Below, piece by piece: positions 43,834-52,622 of a DNA stretch of 64,000 nt. Below the pieces are notes generated by a model. The model was not told where the DNA came from. It saw only the letters and a list, made by a program, of their open reading frames with translations, and did not search any database. Position 1 is the first letter of the stretch. Each line of letters begins with the position of its first letter. Source of the DNA: VBDM01 sp035499735 (lineage in GTDB: Bacteria; Pseudomonadota; Gammaproteobacteria; Burkholderiales; SG8-39); NCBI GenBank assembly GCA_035499735.1, contig DATJYC010000031.1, positions 114,184 to 178,183 of the forward strand, written 5' to 3'. A program made the position numbers and the translations under genes.

Positions 43834-43912
43834 CGCCCTCCCCCGTGCGGACCAAGATGTCATTGGAATGCCGCGGGCCTTGCAAGTGCACCGGCGGGCG
43901 CCGCTACGATAA

Positions 43913-44638
43913 CTATAGCCCACCTTCGTCGAGGCGCTCGATCAGCTCCGGGCCGTCGGCCCTGGCGTCGTTCACGAGCAGCCGCACCTTCCACTGCACG
44001 AGCTCGGAAGGCGGCAGCGCCGCCTCGGCGAGCGCCCTGGCCTTTCGCGGATCCGTGAGCCTGCGGTCGAGCCATTGCGCGTGCGCGCTGCGGGGCAGCA
44101 CGACGGGCGTGCGGTCGTGGATTTCAGCCAGCGCTCCGGTCGCGGCGCTCGTGAGGATGGCGCAGGAGCGCAGCGCCTCGCCCGTCTCCGGGTCCCTCCA
44201 GTAGGCCGCGAGTCCCGCGAAGCAGAATATCTCCGCGTTCCGGGGGCGGATGAAGTAAGGCTGCTTCGCCGCCCTGATCTCCCCCGTCGACGGGTCGACG
44301 CGCTCGACCGCCCGCCACTCGTACCAGCCCTCGGCCGGGACGAGGCAGCGGGCGCGCGCGAAGGCGTCGCGCCACATCGGCTTGCCCGCCGCCTCCTCCA
44401 GGCGTGCGTTGAAGCTCGTCTTCGGCGGCTTCGCCTCCTTCCACCAGTGCGGCACCAGGCCCCAGCGACCCAGGGCGAGCTCGACCCGGTCCGAGCTCGA
44501 AGGCAGCCGCAGGAAGGGGATCGTGTCGGTGGGAAAGACGTTGAAGCGGCGCGCGAACGGGTTCGGGCTGTCGCGCCGGCCGAGGTCGAACGCGCGCTCG
44601 AGCGCGCGTTCCTCGGGGCTGACGAAGCGGCCGCACAT
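43913..44638 (-). CDS. SOS response-associated peptidase (SRAP, YedK/HMCES family)
   Basis: 241 residues. Cys2 after the initiator Met (MCGRFVS) forms the thiazolidine cross-link to abasic sites in single-stranded DNA. The Asn of SFNARLEEA, Glu of PAEGWYEW and His of IHDRTPVVL complete the active site. Protects abasic sites during replication. No LexA-type box in the 41 bp shared with the divergent DUF899 gene. A second lesion-tolerance gene, dinB, lies about 1.2 kb away. Confidence 0.95.
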   Translation of the reverse strand: MCGRFVSPEERALERAFDLGRRDSPNPFARRFNVFPTDTIPFLRLPSSSDRVELALGRWGLVPHWWKEAKPPKTSFNARLEEAAGKPMWRDAFARARCLVPAEGWYEWRAVERVDPSTGEIRAAKQPYFIRPRNAEIFCFAGLAAYWRDPETGEALRSCAILTSAATGALAEIHDRTPVVLPRSAHAQWLDRRLTDPRKARALAEAALPPSELVQWKVRLLVNDARADGPELIERLDEGGL

Positions 44639-44679
44639 GACCGCATAATATTGGAATCCGTCCCGCCCAGGAGGCCCGC

Positions 44680-45384
44680 ATGGCAGCAGGTCACAAGGTC
44701 GTATCGAGCGAGAAGTGGCTTGCCGCGCGCAAGAAGCTCCTCGCGAAGGAAAAGCAGCTCACGCGCCTCGCCGACAAGCTCTCGAAGGAGCGCCGCGCCC
44801 TGCCCTGGGAGTCCGTGACCAAGAACTACGTTTTCGAAGGCCCGAACGGACGCGAGACGCTGGCACAGCTATTCGACGGCCGCAGCCAGCTCGTCGTCTA
44901 CCACTTCATGTTCGGGCCCGACTGGCCCGCCGGCTGCCCGCACTGCTCGCGCTGGGCCGACAATTTCAACGGCATCGTCGTGCACCTGAACCAGCGCGAC
45001 GTGACGATGGTCGCGGTGTCGCGCGCCCCCTATCCAAAGCTCGCCGCCTACCGCCAGCGCATGGGCTGGAGCTTCAAGTGGCTGTCTTCCTTCGGCTCGG
45101 ATTTCAACTTCGACTTCAACGTCTCGTTCACGCCCGAGGAAATGGCGAAGAAGAAGGCGTTCTACAACTACAAGATGCAGAATCCGGACGCGCCGGAGCG
45201 CGAAGGCGTCAGCGTGTTCGCCAGGGACGCCAGGGGAGACGTGTACCGCACCTATTCGACCTTCGCGCGCGGCATCGAGGCGCTCAACCTCGACTACAGG
45301 TATCTCGACGTCGTGCCCAAGGGCCGCGACGAGGGTGGCCGCGGGCCGTACTGGGTGAAGCGGCACGACGAGTATGGACGATAG
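44680..45384 (+). CDS. DUF899 thioredoxin-like protein
   Basis: 234 residues, family of thioredoxin-fold proteins of uncertain function. Recognised by VVYHFMFGPDWPAGCPHCSRWADN, which carries a C-P-H-C redox pair, and by the C-terminal DVVPKGRDEGGRGPYWVKRHDEY. GGAGG ribosome site before the ATG. An ORF for a DUF2182-like membrane fragment begins inside its last codons (45374). Confidence 0.87.
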   Translation: MAAGHKVVSSEKWLAARKKLLAKEKQLTRLADKLSKERRALPWESVTKNYVFEGPNGRETLAQLFDGRSQLVVYHFMFGPDWPAGCPHCSRWADNFNGIVVHLNQRDVTMVAVSRAPYPKLAAYRQRMGWSFKWLSSFGSDFNFDFNVSFTPEEMAKKKAFYNYKMQNPDAPEREGVSVFARDARGDVYRTYSTFARGIEALNLDYRYLDVVPKGRDEGGRGPYWVKRHDEYGR

Positions 45385-45579
45385 GCGCGCGGGCGTCGCG
45401 GGGCTCGCGGCGCTCTTCGGCGCCGCCGCGCTCGCCTGGGGCTGGCTTCTCGCGGGCGCGGGCGTCGGCATGGAGCAGATGGACATGGGCGGAGGCGACA
45501 TCACGGACGCATCGCGCGCGTCGCCGGAGCCGTGCTGCTGGCGTGGGGAGGGACGCTGACCGCTTTCTCCGTGCTCTGA
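45374..45579 (+). pseudogene. Degenerate DUF2182-like membrane protein
   Basis: A 61-codon ORF starts 11 bp before the DUF899 stop and reads MDDRRAGVAGLAALFGAAAL then a hydrophobic helix and GMEQMDMGGGD, like the amino end of DUF2182 metal-associated membrane proteins. At about 45499 the hydrophobic coding continues in the next frame as HHGRIARVAGAVLLAWGG then TLTAFSVL, stopping at 45579, like the family's carboxyl end. The central helices are missing. I infer an internal deletion with a frameshift; an intact two-helix peptide is the alternative. Confidence 0.45.
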
Positions 45580-45675
45580 TCGAGACTTCGCGGCTATCGC
45601 TCGGCTTTTTGTCAGGGACAGGCGCGACAATACTGCGCCGGTACTGCAGAACAAGCACCCGTGGGAGGACCCTCC

Positions 45676-46641
45676 TTGCTTCGCCCTGCCGCAATCGTTC
45701 TGTTATTCCTCGCGCAGTTCGCCTGCGCGCAAGCCGCCTCGCCCGACGCCGGCGACCGCTCGCCCGCCGGCGCGGTGACGCTGGTCGAGGGCGACGTGCG
45801 CTTTCTCGACGCGAAGCAGCAGGCGCGCCGGCCCAAGGTCGGCGACCCGATCTACGAGGGCGAGGGAGTCGTCACAGGCACTGACGGCGAGGTGCACTTC
45901 GACATGCTGGACGGCGGCTACATCGGCGTGCGCCCCGGGACGAAGCTCAACATCGTCAACTTCAAGGCCGAGGGCGGCCCGGACGACAGCTTTCTCCTCA
46001 ACCTGCTCGAGGGCTCGTTCAGGGCCGTCACCGGCTGGATCACCGGCTCGAGCGGCCGCAGGGCCGAGGTGCAGACGCCGACTGCGACAATCGGCGTGCG
46101 CGGCACCGACTACGAGCCGCTCGTGATCCCCGAAGGCAGCAAGACGGGCGAGGCGGGGACCTACAACCGCGTGAACATCGGCGAGACGGAGATGCGCACG
46201 GCGCAGGGCTCGGTCATCGTGAAGCCCAACCAGGCGGGCTTCGTGCCCCGCCGCGGCACAGTGAAGCCGCGCTTGCTCGACCGCGTTCCCGCTTTCTTCA
46301 GGCCGACGAGGAACGAAAAGCGCTTCGAGGGCCTGCACCAGCGCATCCACCAGAATCTCGAGCAGAAGCGCCAACTGCGCATCAAGCAGGTGCAGCAACG
46401 GAAGCTGCAGCGCGCGAAAGCGGCGCCGGCGCAGAAAGCGGCGGCCGAGCAGCGCCGCGAGCAGTTCCGCCAGCGCCAGGAAGCGCAGAAGCAGCAGCGG
46501 CTCCAGGAGGCTCAGAAGCGCGAGGCGCAGGCCCAGCGGCAGGCCCAGGAGCGGCGTGCGCTCAAGCAGGACCAGGCCAGGGCGGCGAAGAAGGCCGGGG
46601 TCGAGGAGCGCAGGAAGCGCCGCTTCGAGAAGCGGGAATAG
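45676..46641 (+). CDS. FecR-domain protein with long coiled-coil tail
   Basis: 321 residues. The TTG at 45676 is chosen because GGAGGA lies seven bases ahead of it; a GTG at 45661 would overlap that ribosome site. Signal peptide ending near CAQAAS, then a FecR-type domain (~30-190: GAVTLVEGDVRFLD, RPGTKLNIVNFKAE, VQTPTATIGVRGTDYE). Residues ~210-321 are almost all Gln/Arg/Lys/Ala/Glu and predict a long basic coiled coil. No sigma factor or TonB receptor is nearby, so this is a stand-alone periplasmic FecR-like protein. Confidence 0.84.
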   Translation: MLRPAAIVLLFLAQFACAQAASPDAGDRSPAGAVTLVEGDVRFLDAKQQARRPKVGDPIYEGEGVVTGTDGEVHFDMLDGGYIGVRPGTKLNIVNFKAEGGPDDSFLLNLLEGSFRAVTGWITGSSGRRAEVQTPTATIGVRGTDYEPLVIPEGSKTGEAGTYNRVNIGETEMRTAQGSVIVKPNQAGFVPRRGTVKPRLLDRVPAFFRPTRNEKRFEGLHQRIHQNLEQKRQLRIKQVQQRKLQRAKAAPAQKAAAEQRREQFRQRQEAQKQQRLQEAQKREAQAQRQAQERRALKQDQARAAKKAGVEERRKRRFEKRE

Positions 46642-46656
46642 ACGCGGGTCGCGGCC

Positions 46657-47370
46657 TCAGAGGCCCAGGTAGGCCTGGCGGATATCCTGGCGCGCCTCGA
46701 GCTCGTCGGGCCGCCCCTCGGTGAACACCTTTCCTTCCGCGATCACGTAGGCGTAGTCGCACACGGCGAACGCGAGGTGCACGTTCTGCTCGACCAGCAG
46801 GATCGTCAGCCCCTGGTCCTTGAGGGCCTTGAGCGTGGAGAAGAGCTGCTGCACCACGACCGGAGCCAGGCCGAGGGAGAGCTCGTCGATGATCAGGATG
46901 TCCGGGTCGGTCATCAGCCCGCGCGCGATCGCGAGCATCTGCTGCTCGCCCCCTGAGAAGGTTCCGGCGCGCTGGCGCCTGCGCTCCTTCAGCCGCGGGA
47001 AGAGCGCGTACACCTGCTCGAGGTGCTCGGCGAATTTCCGCGAGGCGCGCGCGGAGAACGCGCCCATCTCGAGGTTCTCCTCGACCGACATCGCGTTGTA
47101 GAGCTGCCGCCCCTCGGGCACGAGGACCAGGCCGCGCTCGGCCTTGGCGTGCGGCGAGAGCCGCGTGACGTCCTCGCCCTCGAAGACGACGCGCCCGCCC
47201 CAGGGGCGTATGCTGCCGATCGCCGCGCGCAGCGTGGTCGTCTTGCCGACTCCGTTCGCGCCGACGATGGTCGTCAGCTTGCCGACCTCGGCCGCGAGCG
47301 ATACGCCCCACAGGATCTGGACCTGGTCGTAGCCCGCCTCGAGCGACTCGATGCGCAGCGCCTCGCTCAC
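46657..47370 (-). CDS. livF: Branched-chain amino acid ABC transporter ATPase LivF
   Basis: 237 residues. Walker A GANGVGKTT, Q-loop region VLVPEGRQLYNAMSVEENLE, signature FSGGEQQMLAIARGL, Walker B ILIIDELSLGLAP, H-loop VEQNVHLA. Energises uptake together with LivG. Its GTG start overlaps the LivG stop (GTGA). Last gene of the livKHMGF operon. Confidence 0.92.
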   Translation of the reverse strand: MSEALRIESLEAGYDQVQILWGVSLAAEVGKLTTIVGANGVGKTTTLRAAIGSIRPWGGRVVFEGEDVTRLSPHAKAERGLVLVPEGRQLYNAMSVEENLEMGAFSARASRKFAEHLEQVYALFPRLKERRRQRAGTFSGGEQQMLAIARGLMTDPDILIIDELSLGLAPVVVQQLFSTLKALKDQGLTILLVEQNVHLAFAVCDYAYVIAEGKVFTEGRPDELEARQDIRQAYLGL

Positions 47371-48125
47371 GACGGCCTCTCTCCGCGGAGCTTCGCCGCG
47401 TCCTCCGGGTTGCCCAGGTACGCCTCGATCACCGCCGGATTGTTCGCGACCTGCTCGGGCCGCCCTTCGGCGAGCTTGCGGCCGGAGTTGAGCACGACGA
47501 TGCGGTCGGACAGGCTCATGATCGCCTGCATCAGGTGCTCGATCATGAGGATGGCGACGCCGCGCTCGCGGATGCGCCGGATCACGACAATCATGCGCTC
47601 GACCTCGGAGGGGTTGAGCCCCGCGAGCACCTCGTCGAGCAGGAGCAGCACCGGCCGCGCGGAGAGCGCGCGCGCCAGCTCGAGCCGCTTCTTGCCCGCG
47701 ATGGTCAGAGTCCCGGCGGGATCGCCGATGCGGTCGATCAGCCCGACGAAGCCGGCGATCTCGAGCGCGACGGCTTCGGCGCGTCCGAGCGGCAGGTTTT
47801 CGCGCCCGAAGCAGGCGCCGACGACGCAGTTCTCGAGCACGCTCATGTTGGCGAGCGGCTGCACGATCTGGTGCGTGCGCGCGAGGCCGCGCCGCGCCAC
47901 GCGGTAGGGCGGCTCGCCGGTGATGTCCTCGCCGCGGAAGATCACGCTGCCGCTGTCGGGCAGGTGCACCCCGTTGATCAGATTGAACACGGTCGACTTG
48001 CCGGCGCCGTTCGGCCCGATCAGGCCGAGGATCTCGCCCTCGCCGACGGCGAAGGAGAGCGCGTCGACAGCCTGCAGGCCGCCGAAGCGGCGGCCCAGCC
48101 CGCGCACCTCGAGCAGCGCGCTCAC
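47367..48125 (-). CDS. livG: Branched-chain amino acid ABC transporter ATPase LivG
   Basis: 252 residues. Walker A GPNGAGKST, Walker B LLLLDEVLAGLNP, switch His in MIEHLMQAIM. The ABC signature is unusual: LTIAGKKRLELARAL where most LivG have LSxGQxRRLEIARAL. The GTG start overlaps the livM stop (GTGA). C-terminus EAYLGNPEDAAKL is typical. Confidence 0.92.
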   Translation of the reverse strand: MSALLEVRGLGRRFGGLQAVDALSFAVGEGEILGLIGPNGAGKSTVFNLINGVHLPDSGSVIFRGEDITGEPPYRVARRGLARTHQIVQPLANMSVLENCVVGACFGRENLPLGRAEAVALEIAGFVGLIDRIGDPAGTLTIAGKKRLELARALSARPVLLLLDEVLAGLNPSEVERMIVVIRRIRERGVAILMIEHLMQAIMSLSDRIVVLNSGRKLAEGRPEQVANNPAVIEAYLGNPEDAAKLRGERPS

Positions 48126-49099
48126 TCGAGCACCTTCTTCGCTCGCGGCCAGCGGCGGTGGATCCAGCCCATGAGGCCGCCCGGCACGAACAGCACGATG
48201 AGGAGCAGCAGCGCGCCCGCGATCACCATCTGGAAATTGGAGAAGGTCTCGGCGGTGAGCAGCGTGCTGCGCAGCTCCTCGTAGACGAACGCGCCCAGCG
48301 CGGGCCCCAGCACCGTCCCCTGCCCGCCCAGCATCACCCCGACGATCGCCTCGGTCGAGAACACCAGGTCGAAGGCGTCGTCGGGCTGGATGAACGCGCT
48401 CTTGAAGAAGAACAGCGCGCCGGCGACCGCCGGCAGGAACGCCGAGACGCTGTAGACGAACGCCTTGTAGCGCGGCGTGGGCACGCCCAGCACCGCGGCC
48501 GCGTCCTCGTTCTGGCCGATCGCAAGCAGGCCCAGCCCGAGCTTCGAGTTCCTGATCGCGAAGGAGAGCAGCAGCGACAGTCCCATGACCGCGACCAGCA
48601 GGAAGTAGATCACCCACAGCGCCGTCGCGGGCCCTCCCAGGGGCGCAAAGGCATCGATCGGAAGATAGATGCCCGTCGACCCTCCCCAGGGCGTGAAGTT
48701 GGCGACGAAGGCCTTCACGCCCTCGTTGACGCCGATGGTGGAAAGCGCGAAGTAGGCGCCGCGCAGGCGCAGGATGCCGAGGCCGAAGAGCAGCGCGAGG
48801 ACGCTCACCGCCGCCGCGCCGGCGAGCGCCGCTGCGACCAGCGGCCAGCCGTGCGAGCTCACCAGCCACACGCAGAAGTAGCCGCCCAGCCCGAAGAACA
48901 CGATGTTGCCGAAATTGATGTAGCCGGCGTAGCCGATCATCAGGTTGAGGTTGGTCGCGAGGATGACGTAGATCGCGGCGAGCAGCAGCTCCTCGCGCAG
49001 CTCGACGTTGTCGTGCCACAGCGGAGCGAACGCGAAGGCGAGCGTGGCGAGCACGATCAGCCAGCAGGTCGGCTTGCCGAAAAACGGCGGCGAATGCAT
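48122..49099 (-). CDS. livM: Branched-chain amino acid ABC transporter permease LivM
   Basis: 325 residues, about nine to ten membrane helices, with the family motif NLMIGYAGYINFGNIVFFGLG and cytoplasmic coupling segment AIGQNEDAAAVLGVPTPRYK. Forms the channel with LivH. Starts 6 bp after livH. Confidence 0.92.
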   Translation of the reverse strand: MHSPPFFGKPTCWLIVLATLAFAFAPLWHDNVELREELLLAAIYVILATNLNLMIGYAGYINFGNIVFFGLGGYFCVWLVSSHGWPLVAAALAGAAAVSVLALLFGLGILRLRGAYFALSTIGVNEGVKAFVANFTPWGGSTGIYLPIDAFAPLGGPATALWVIYFLLVAVMGLSLLLSFAIRNSKLGLGLLAIGQNEDAAAVLGVPTPRYKAFVYSVSAFLPAVAGALFFFKSAFIQPDDAFDLVFSTEAIVGVMLGGQGTVLGPALGAFVYEELRSTLLTAETFSNFQMVIAGALLLLIVLFVPGGLMGWIHRRWPRAKKVLE

Positions 49100-49105
49100 C
49101 GCGCG

Positions 49106-49966
49106 CTAGGATCGCCGGAAGCTGAGCAGGCCCGCGGGGAATGCGATGAGCACGACCACGAACACGACGAACTCGACGATCGAGGTCCAGCTCACCGGCA
49201 TGAACGGGGTCATCGCGCCCTCGAGCAGGCCGAGCGCGACGCCGCCGAGGAGCGCTCCGGCCGGGTTGCCCAGGCCGCCAAGCACCGTCACGACGAAGCT
49301 CTTCAGCTGGTACGCGGCGCCCGCGAGCACGGTGAACGGGAACAGCGTCGCGATGAGCGCCCCCGAGGTGCAGGCGAGCGCGACGCCCAGCCCGAAGGCG
49401 AGCGCGAGCACCCGCGTCGTCGGGATTCCGTTCAGCTCCGCCGCCTCGCGGTTGCCGGCGACCGCGCGGATCGCCTTGCCGTGCCGCGTGCGGTAGAGGA
49501 AGAGATACAGCAGGCCCGCGATCGCCGCGGTCAGGACCGCGGCCATCATGTGGGTGCCGGTGAAGGTGTAGCCCTCGTAGGTGAGGCCGGGCAGCGACAC
49601 CGGCACGTTGAACAGCACCGTGCCCCACGCCGAGGTGCCGAGCCCGATCAGCACGAGGTTCGCCGCGAAGGTCGCAAGCAGGCTCATGAGCGGCGGCCTA
49701 CCGATGACGCGGTGGACGGCGATCCAGTACAGGCAAACGCCGAATCCGAATCCCGCGACGGCGATCGGCGGAATCGCGGAATACGTCGGCAGGCCGGCTA
49801 CGCTCGCGAGATAGTAGAGCCCGAACATCCCCGCCACGATCATCGCGCCGTGCGTGAGGTTGATCACGTTCATCACGCCCCAGATCAGCGTGAGGCCCAT
49901 GGCGGCGAGCCCGTAGACCGCTCCGACCAGCACGCCGTCGAGGATGGACGCGAGAATCCCGAACAT
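49106..49966 (-). CDS. livH: Branched-chain amino acid ABC transporter permease LivH
   Basis: 286 residues, eight or more helices, starting MFGILASILDGVLVGAVYGL with the hallmark GLTLIWGVMNVINLTHGAM and coupling segment AIRAVAGNREAAELNGIPTT. Separated from the binding-protein gene upstream by 53 bp that contain a hairpin. Confidence 0.93.
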   Translation of the reverse strand: MFGILASILDGVLVGAVYGLAAMGLTLIWGVMNVINLTHGAMIVAGMFGLYYLASVAGLPTYSAIPPIAVAGFGFGVCLYWIAVHRVIGRPPLMSLLATFAANLVLIGLGTSAWGTVLFNVPVSLPGLTYEGYTFTGTHMMAAVLTAAIAGLLYLFLYRTRHGKAIRAVAGNREAAELNGIPTTRVLALAFGLGVALACTSGALIATLFPFTVLAGAAYQLKSFVVTVLGGLGNPAGALLGGVALGLLEGAMTPFMPVSWTSIVEFVVFVVVLIAFPAGLLSFRRS

Positions 49967-49982
49967 GGCTCACCACAGCAAA

Positions 49983-50002
49983 AGGGCCGCGTGCGCGGCC
50001 CT
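49983..50002 (-). terminator. Attenuating hairpin between livK and livH
   Basis: 9-bp stem AGGGCCGCG paired with CGCGGCCCT with a minimal loop, followed on the minus strand by TTTTGC. It lies between the binding-protein stop (50020) and livH start (49966). A leaky terminator or mRNA-stabilising stem here would give more binding protein than permease. Confidence 0.65.
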
Positions 50003-50019
50003 ATTGCGGCGTCGGCGGG

Positions 50020-51225
50020 CTATCGGTAGGGGAACGCGACCTTGGCGGTCGCGGCCGAGGCCGGCCAGACGACTTCCTTGACGAGCTTGCCGCCCTCCAT
50101 CTGCCACTGCGTCAGCACCATCTGGTGCGAGAGCTGCAGGCCGTGGCTCTTGGGATCGGTGGAGAACTGCGTCCCGCCCCACAGCGTCGTGGCCTTCATC
50201 TTGTTCAGCTCGGCGGCGACCTTGTCCGGCTCGACCGAGCCGGCGCGCTCGATCGCGTGCTGGAACAGCATGCCGCCGGCGTAGCCGCCCGCCGCGTGGT
50301 AGCCGGGCGCGATGTTGTACTTCGCCTCGAAGCGCTTGGTGAACTCGGCCGGCGTGGGGCCGAAGTCCGGCTTGTAGGTCACCTGCGGCGCCCACTGCGA
50401 GGGCACGGAGATGCCCTGCGCGGCGGGCCCGAGGCTCGCGAACTGCGGGCTGTCGGGCGCGACCAGCAGCGTCGCCCACTTGAGGCTCGCCTTCTGGTCG
50501 TAGAGCTGGCGCGCCAGCGTCGCGCCGTCGGGATAGTGCCCGCCGCCGAGCAGCGCGTCGGCGCCCGACGCGACGATCTTGTTGATGATGGCGCTGAAGT
50601 CGGTCTGGCTGGGCGGATAAGATTCGTCCATCACCAGCGACAGGCCCGCCTGCTTCGCCTGCTCGCGCGTCGCGGAGGCGACGGCCTTGGAGAAGGGATC
50701 GTCCGAATAGACGAGCGCGATCTTGGCGTGGGGGTTCTTCTCCTTCAGCAGCGCGATGGCGCCCGAAAGGTACTGGTCGGCGGGCGTGTAAGTCTGGAAC
50801 AGGTAATGGTTGCCGAGCTGGTAGGTTTTGCCTTCCGCGCCGCCGATGCTCATCATGAGCTTGCCGTACTGCTCCGAGATCACGGTGGCCGTGGCGACCA
50901 GGCCCGAGGAGTAGGGGCTGAAGAGGAACTGGGCGTGGTCCTGCACGATCAGCCGCGTATACAGCTGCTGCACGCGGCCGCCCTGCGACTGGTCGTCGTA
51001 GCTGACGAAGCGAACCTTGTAGTGTTTCGCTCCGGCCTTGATGCCGCCCGCGGCGTTGACCTCGTCGCGCCACATCTCGAAGCCGCGCTCCTGCGCCAGC
51101 GAATCGAGATTGAGCGCTCCGGTCCGGGATACGGTGTAGCCGATGGTGAGGGTGTCTTCGTCCGCGGCAAACGCGGACAGTGCGACCAGCATCGCGGCCG
51201 CCGCGACCAGGATTTGTCGTGTCAT
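50020..51225 (-). CDS. livK: Branched-chain amino acid-type ABC binding protein
   Basis: 401 residues, signal peptide ending at SAFAAD, type I periplasmic fold: LTIGYTVSRTGALNLDSLAQ, VRFVSYDDQSQGGRVQQLYT, LIVQDHAQFLFSPYSSGL. The acyl or amide ligand need not be an amino acid; this subgroup (Peripla_BP_6) includes receptors for aromatic acids. The ATG follows GAAGGAGGAAACC. First gene of the operon. Confidence 0.9.
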   Translation of the reverse strand: MTRQILVAAAAMLVALSAFAADEDTLTIGYTVSRTGALNLDSLAQERGFEMWRDEVNAAGGIKAGAKHYKVRFVSYDDQSQGGRVQQLYTRLIVQDHAQFLFSPYSSGLVATATVISEQYGKLMMSIGGAEGKTYQLGNHYLFQTYTPADQYLSGAIALLKEKNPHAKIALVYSDDPFSKAVASATREQAKQAGLSLVMDESYPPSQTDFSAIINKIVASGADALLGGGHYPDGATLARQLYDQKASLKWATLLVAPDSPQFASLGPAAQGISVPSQWAPQVTYKPDFGPTPAEFTKRFEAKYNIAPGYHAAGGYAGGMLFQHAIERAGSVEPDKVAAELNKMKATTLWGGTQFSTDPKSHGLQLSHQMVLTQWQMEGGKLVKEVVWPASAATAKVAFPYR

Positions 51226-51327
51226 GGTTTCCTCCTTCGGGTTATTGTGAGGGAACTCCGACCGCTGTGACAGCCCCCCAGGGATTCCGTTCGCTTCCCG
51301 CCTGTTCGCTGCAGCGCAGCAGCACCC

Positions 51328-51903
51328 TCAGCGGTACTTCGCGAGCTCCGGATCGTCGATCTTCTGCTCGGGCAGCCCGGTGATCGCCGGGAGCCTGGAG
51401 AGTCGCGGCATCCCGAGGTGAGTCTGCACCTGGCCGCCCGAGTCCTTCCACACGAGCGCCGGCGTCCCGGACATGCCGAAGCGCCCCATCAGCGTCATGT
51501 TCTCCTCGAGCTCGATGGCGAGGTCGGCGGGCACCTGGGCCGCCGCCTTGATCCCGCCGTCGTAGCTCCTCGCGCGGTAGCGCGTCTCGTTCTCGCGCAG
51601 CGCGGCGACGCGGTCCTTCGCCCCCATCACCGCCGCGGCGAGCGCGGCCGAGTTCTCCTTCTGGTAGGCGACCGGCACCCAGCGCACCTGGAGCCCCGCG
51701 CGCTCGTAGCGCTGCAGCGCGCGCCAGGTGAGATTGCAGTAGTAGCAGTTCGCGTCCCAGAAGACGTGGAGCACGCGCTTCGGCTCTTTCGCGCCCTCGA
51801 CCACCGCGTCGGTCTTCTCCAGCGCGGCGAAAAGCGCGCCCCTGGGATCCTGCGCGAGCGCCGGCGTTGCGCCCAGGATCGCGGCGAGGAGAAGCGCTTT
51901 CAT
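51328..51903 (-). CDS. Periplasmic DsbC/DsbG-like thioredoxin-fold protein
   Basis: 191 residues, signal peptide MKALLLAAILGATPALAQ. Redox pair CYYC in HVFWDANCYYCN, cis-Pro in MSGTPALVW. Shorter than DsbC and lacking its dimerisation domain. Probably a monomeric thiol-disulfide oxidoreductase or isomerase. The ATG overlaps the queC stop (ATGA), an unexpected pairing of oxidative folding with tRNA modification. Confidence 0.85.
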   Translation of the reverse strand: MKALLLAAILGATPALAQDPRGALFAALEKTDAVVEGAKEPKRVLHVFWDANCYYCNLTWRALQRYERAGLQVRWVPVAYQKENSAALAAAVMGAKDRVAALRENETRYRARSYDGGIKAAAQVPADLAIELEENMTLMGRFGMSGTPALVWKDSGGQVQTHLGMPRLSRLPAITGLPEQKIDDPELAKYR

Positions 51904-52613
51904 GCGCTCCTGCGCTCCGCTTTCGAAGAGAGATACCGCGCCCAGCCGTCCCGGCGCAGCTTGCACGCCGGGCACACGCCGCACCCCGGTCCCCAGTCGT
52001 GGCGCTCGCGGCTGCCGAGGTAGCAGGTGTGGGTGTGCTCGGCGATGATCTCGAGCAGCGGCTTGCCGCCCAGCTCCTCGGCGAGCGCGAAGGTCTCGCC
52101 CTTGTCGATCCACATGAGCGGCGTCTCGATGGTGAACCGCGTATCCATGCCCAGGCCGAGCGCCACCTGCAGCGCCTTGAGCGCGTCGTCGCGGCAGTCG
52201 GGGTAGCCGGAGAAGTCGGTCTCGCACATGCCGCCGACGAGCGTGCGTATCCCGCGGCGGTACGCGCACGCGGCCGCCGCGGTGAAGAACAGCAGGTTCC
52301 TGCCCGGGACAAAGGTGTTGGGCAGTCCCGAGTCGGTCATCCGGATCGCGATGTCCGCGGTCATCGCGGTGGCGCCGAGCTGGGCGATCACGTCCAGGTC
52401 GATCACTCGGTCCTCGCCGAGACGCGCGCCCCAGGCGGGGAAGCGCCTCTTCAGCTCGGCAATGATCACCGGCCGGCATTCGAGCTCGACCGCGTGGCGC
52501 TGTCCGTAGCGGAAGCCGACGGTCTCGACGCGCGCGAAGCTCGCGAGCGCCCACGCGAGGCAAGTGGTCGAGTCCTGTCCGCCGGAGAAGAGGACGAGCG
52601 CCTGGTCGCGCAT
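51900..52613 (-). CDS. queC: 7-cyano-7-deazaguanine synthase QueC
   Basis: 237 residues. Makes preQ0 for queuosine from carboxy-deazaguanine. PP-loop LFSGGQDSTTCLA, FRYGQRHAVELE, zinc cysteines in the CGVCPACKLR cluster plus one upstream Cys. Starts 9 bp after the Bug-type gene, so it appears co-transcribed with it. queD, queE and queF are not in the window. Confidence 0.95.
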   Translation of the reverse strand: MRDQALVLFSGGQDSTTCLAWALASFARVETVGFRYGQRHAVELECRPVIIAELKRRFPAWGARLGEDRVIDLDVIAQLGATAMTADIAIRMTDSGLPNTFVPGRNLLFFTAAAACAYRRGIRTLVGGMCETDFSGYPDCRDDALKALQVALGLGMDTRFTIETPLMWIDKGETFALAEELGGKPLLEIIAEHTHTCYLGSRERHDWGPGCGVCPACKLRRDGWARYLSSKAERRSA

Positions 52614-52622
52614 GCCGGCGCG

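Noticed and set aside
48158..50029. 623-codon plus-strand ORF over the liv genes
   Set aside because: Low-complexity Arg/His/Glu/Asp translation antisense to livM/livH; typical GC-rich shadow frame.
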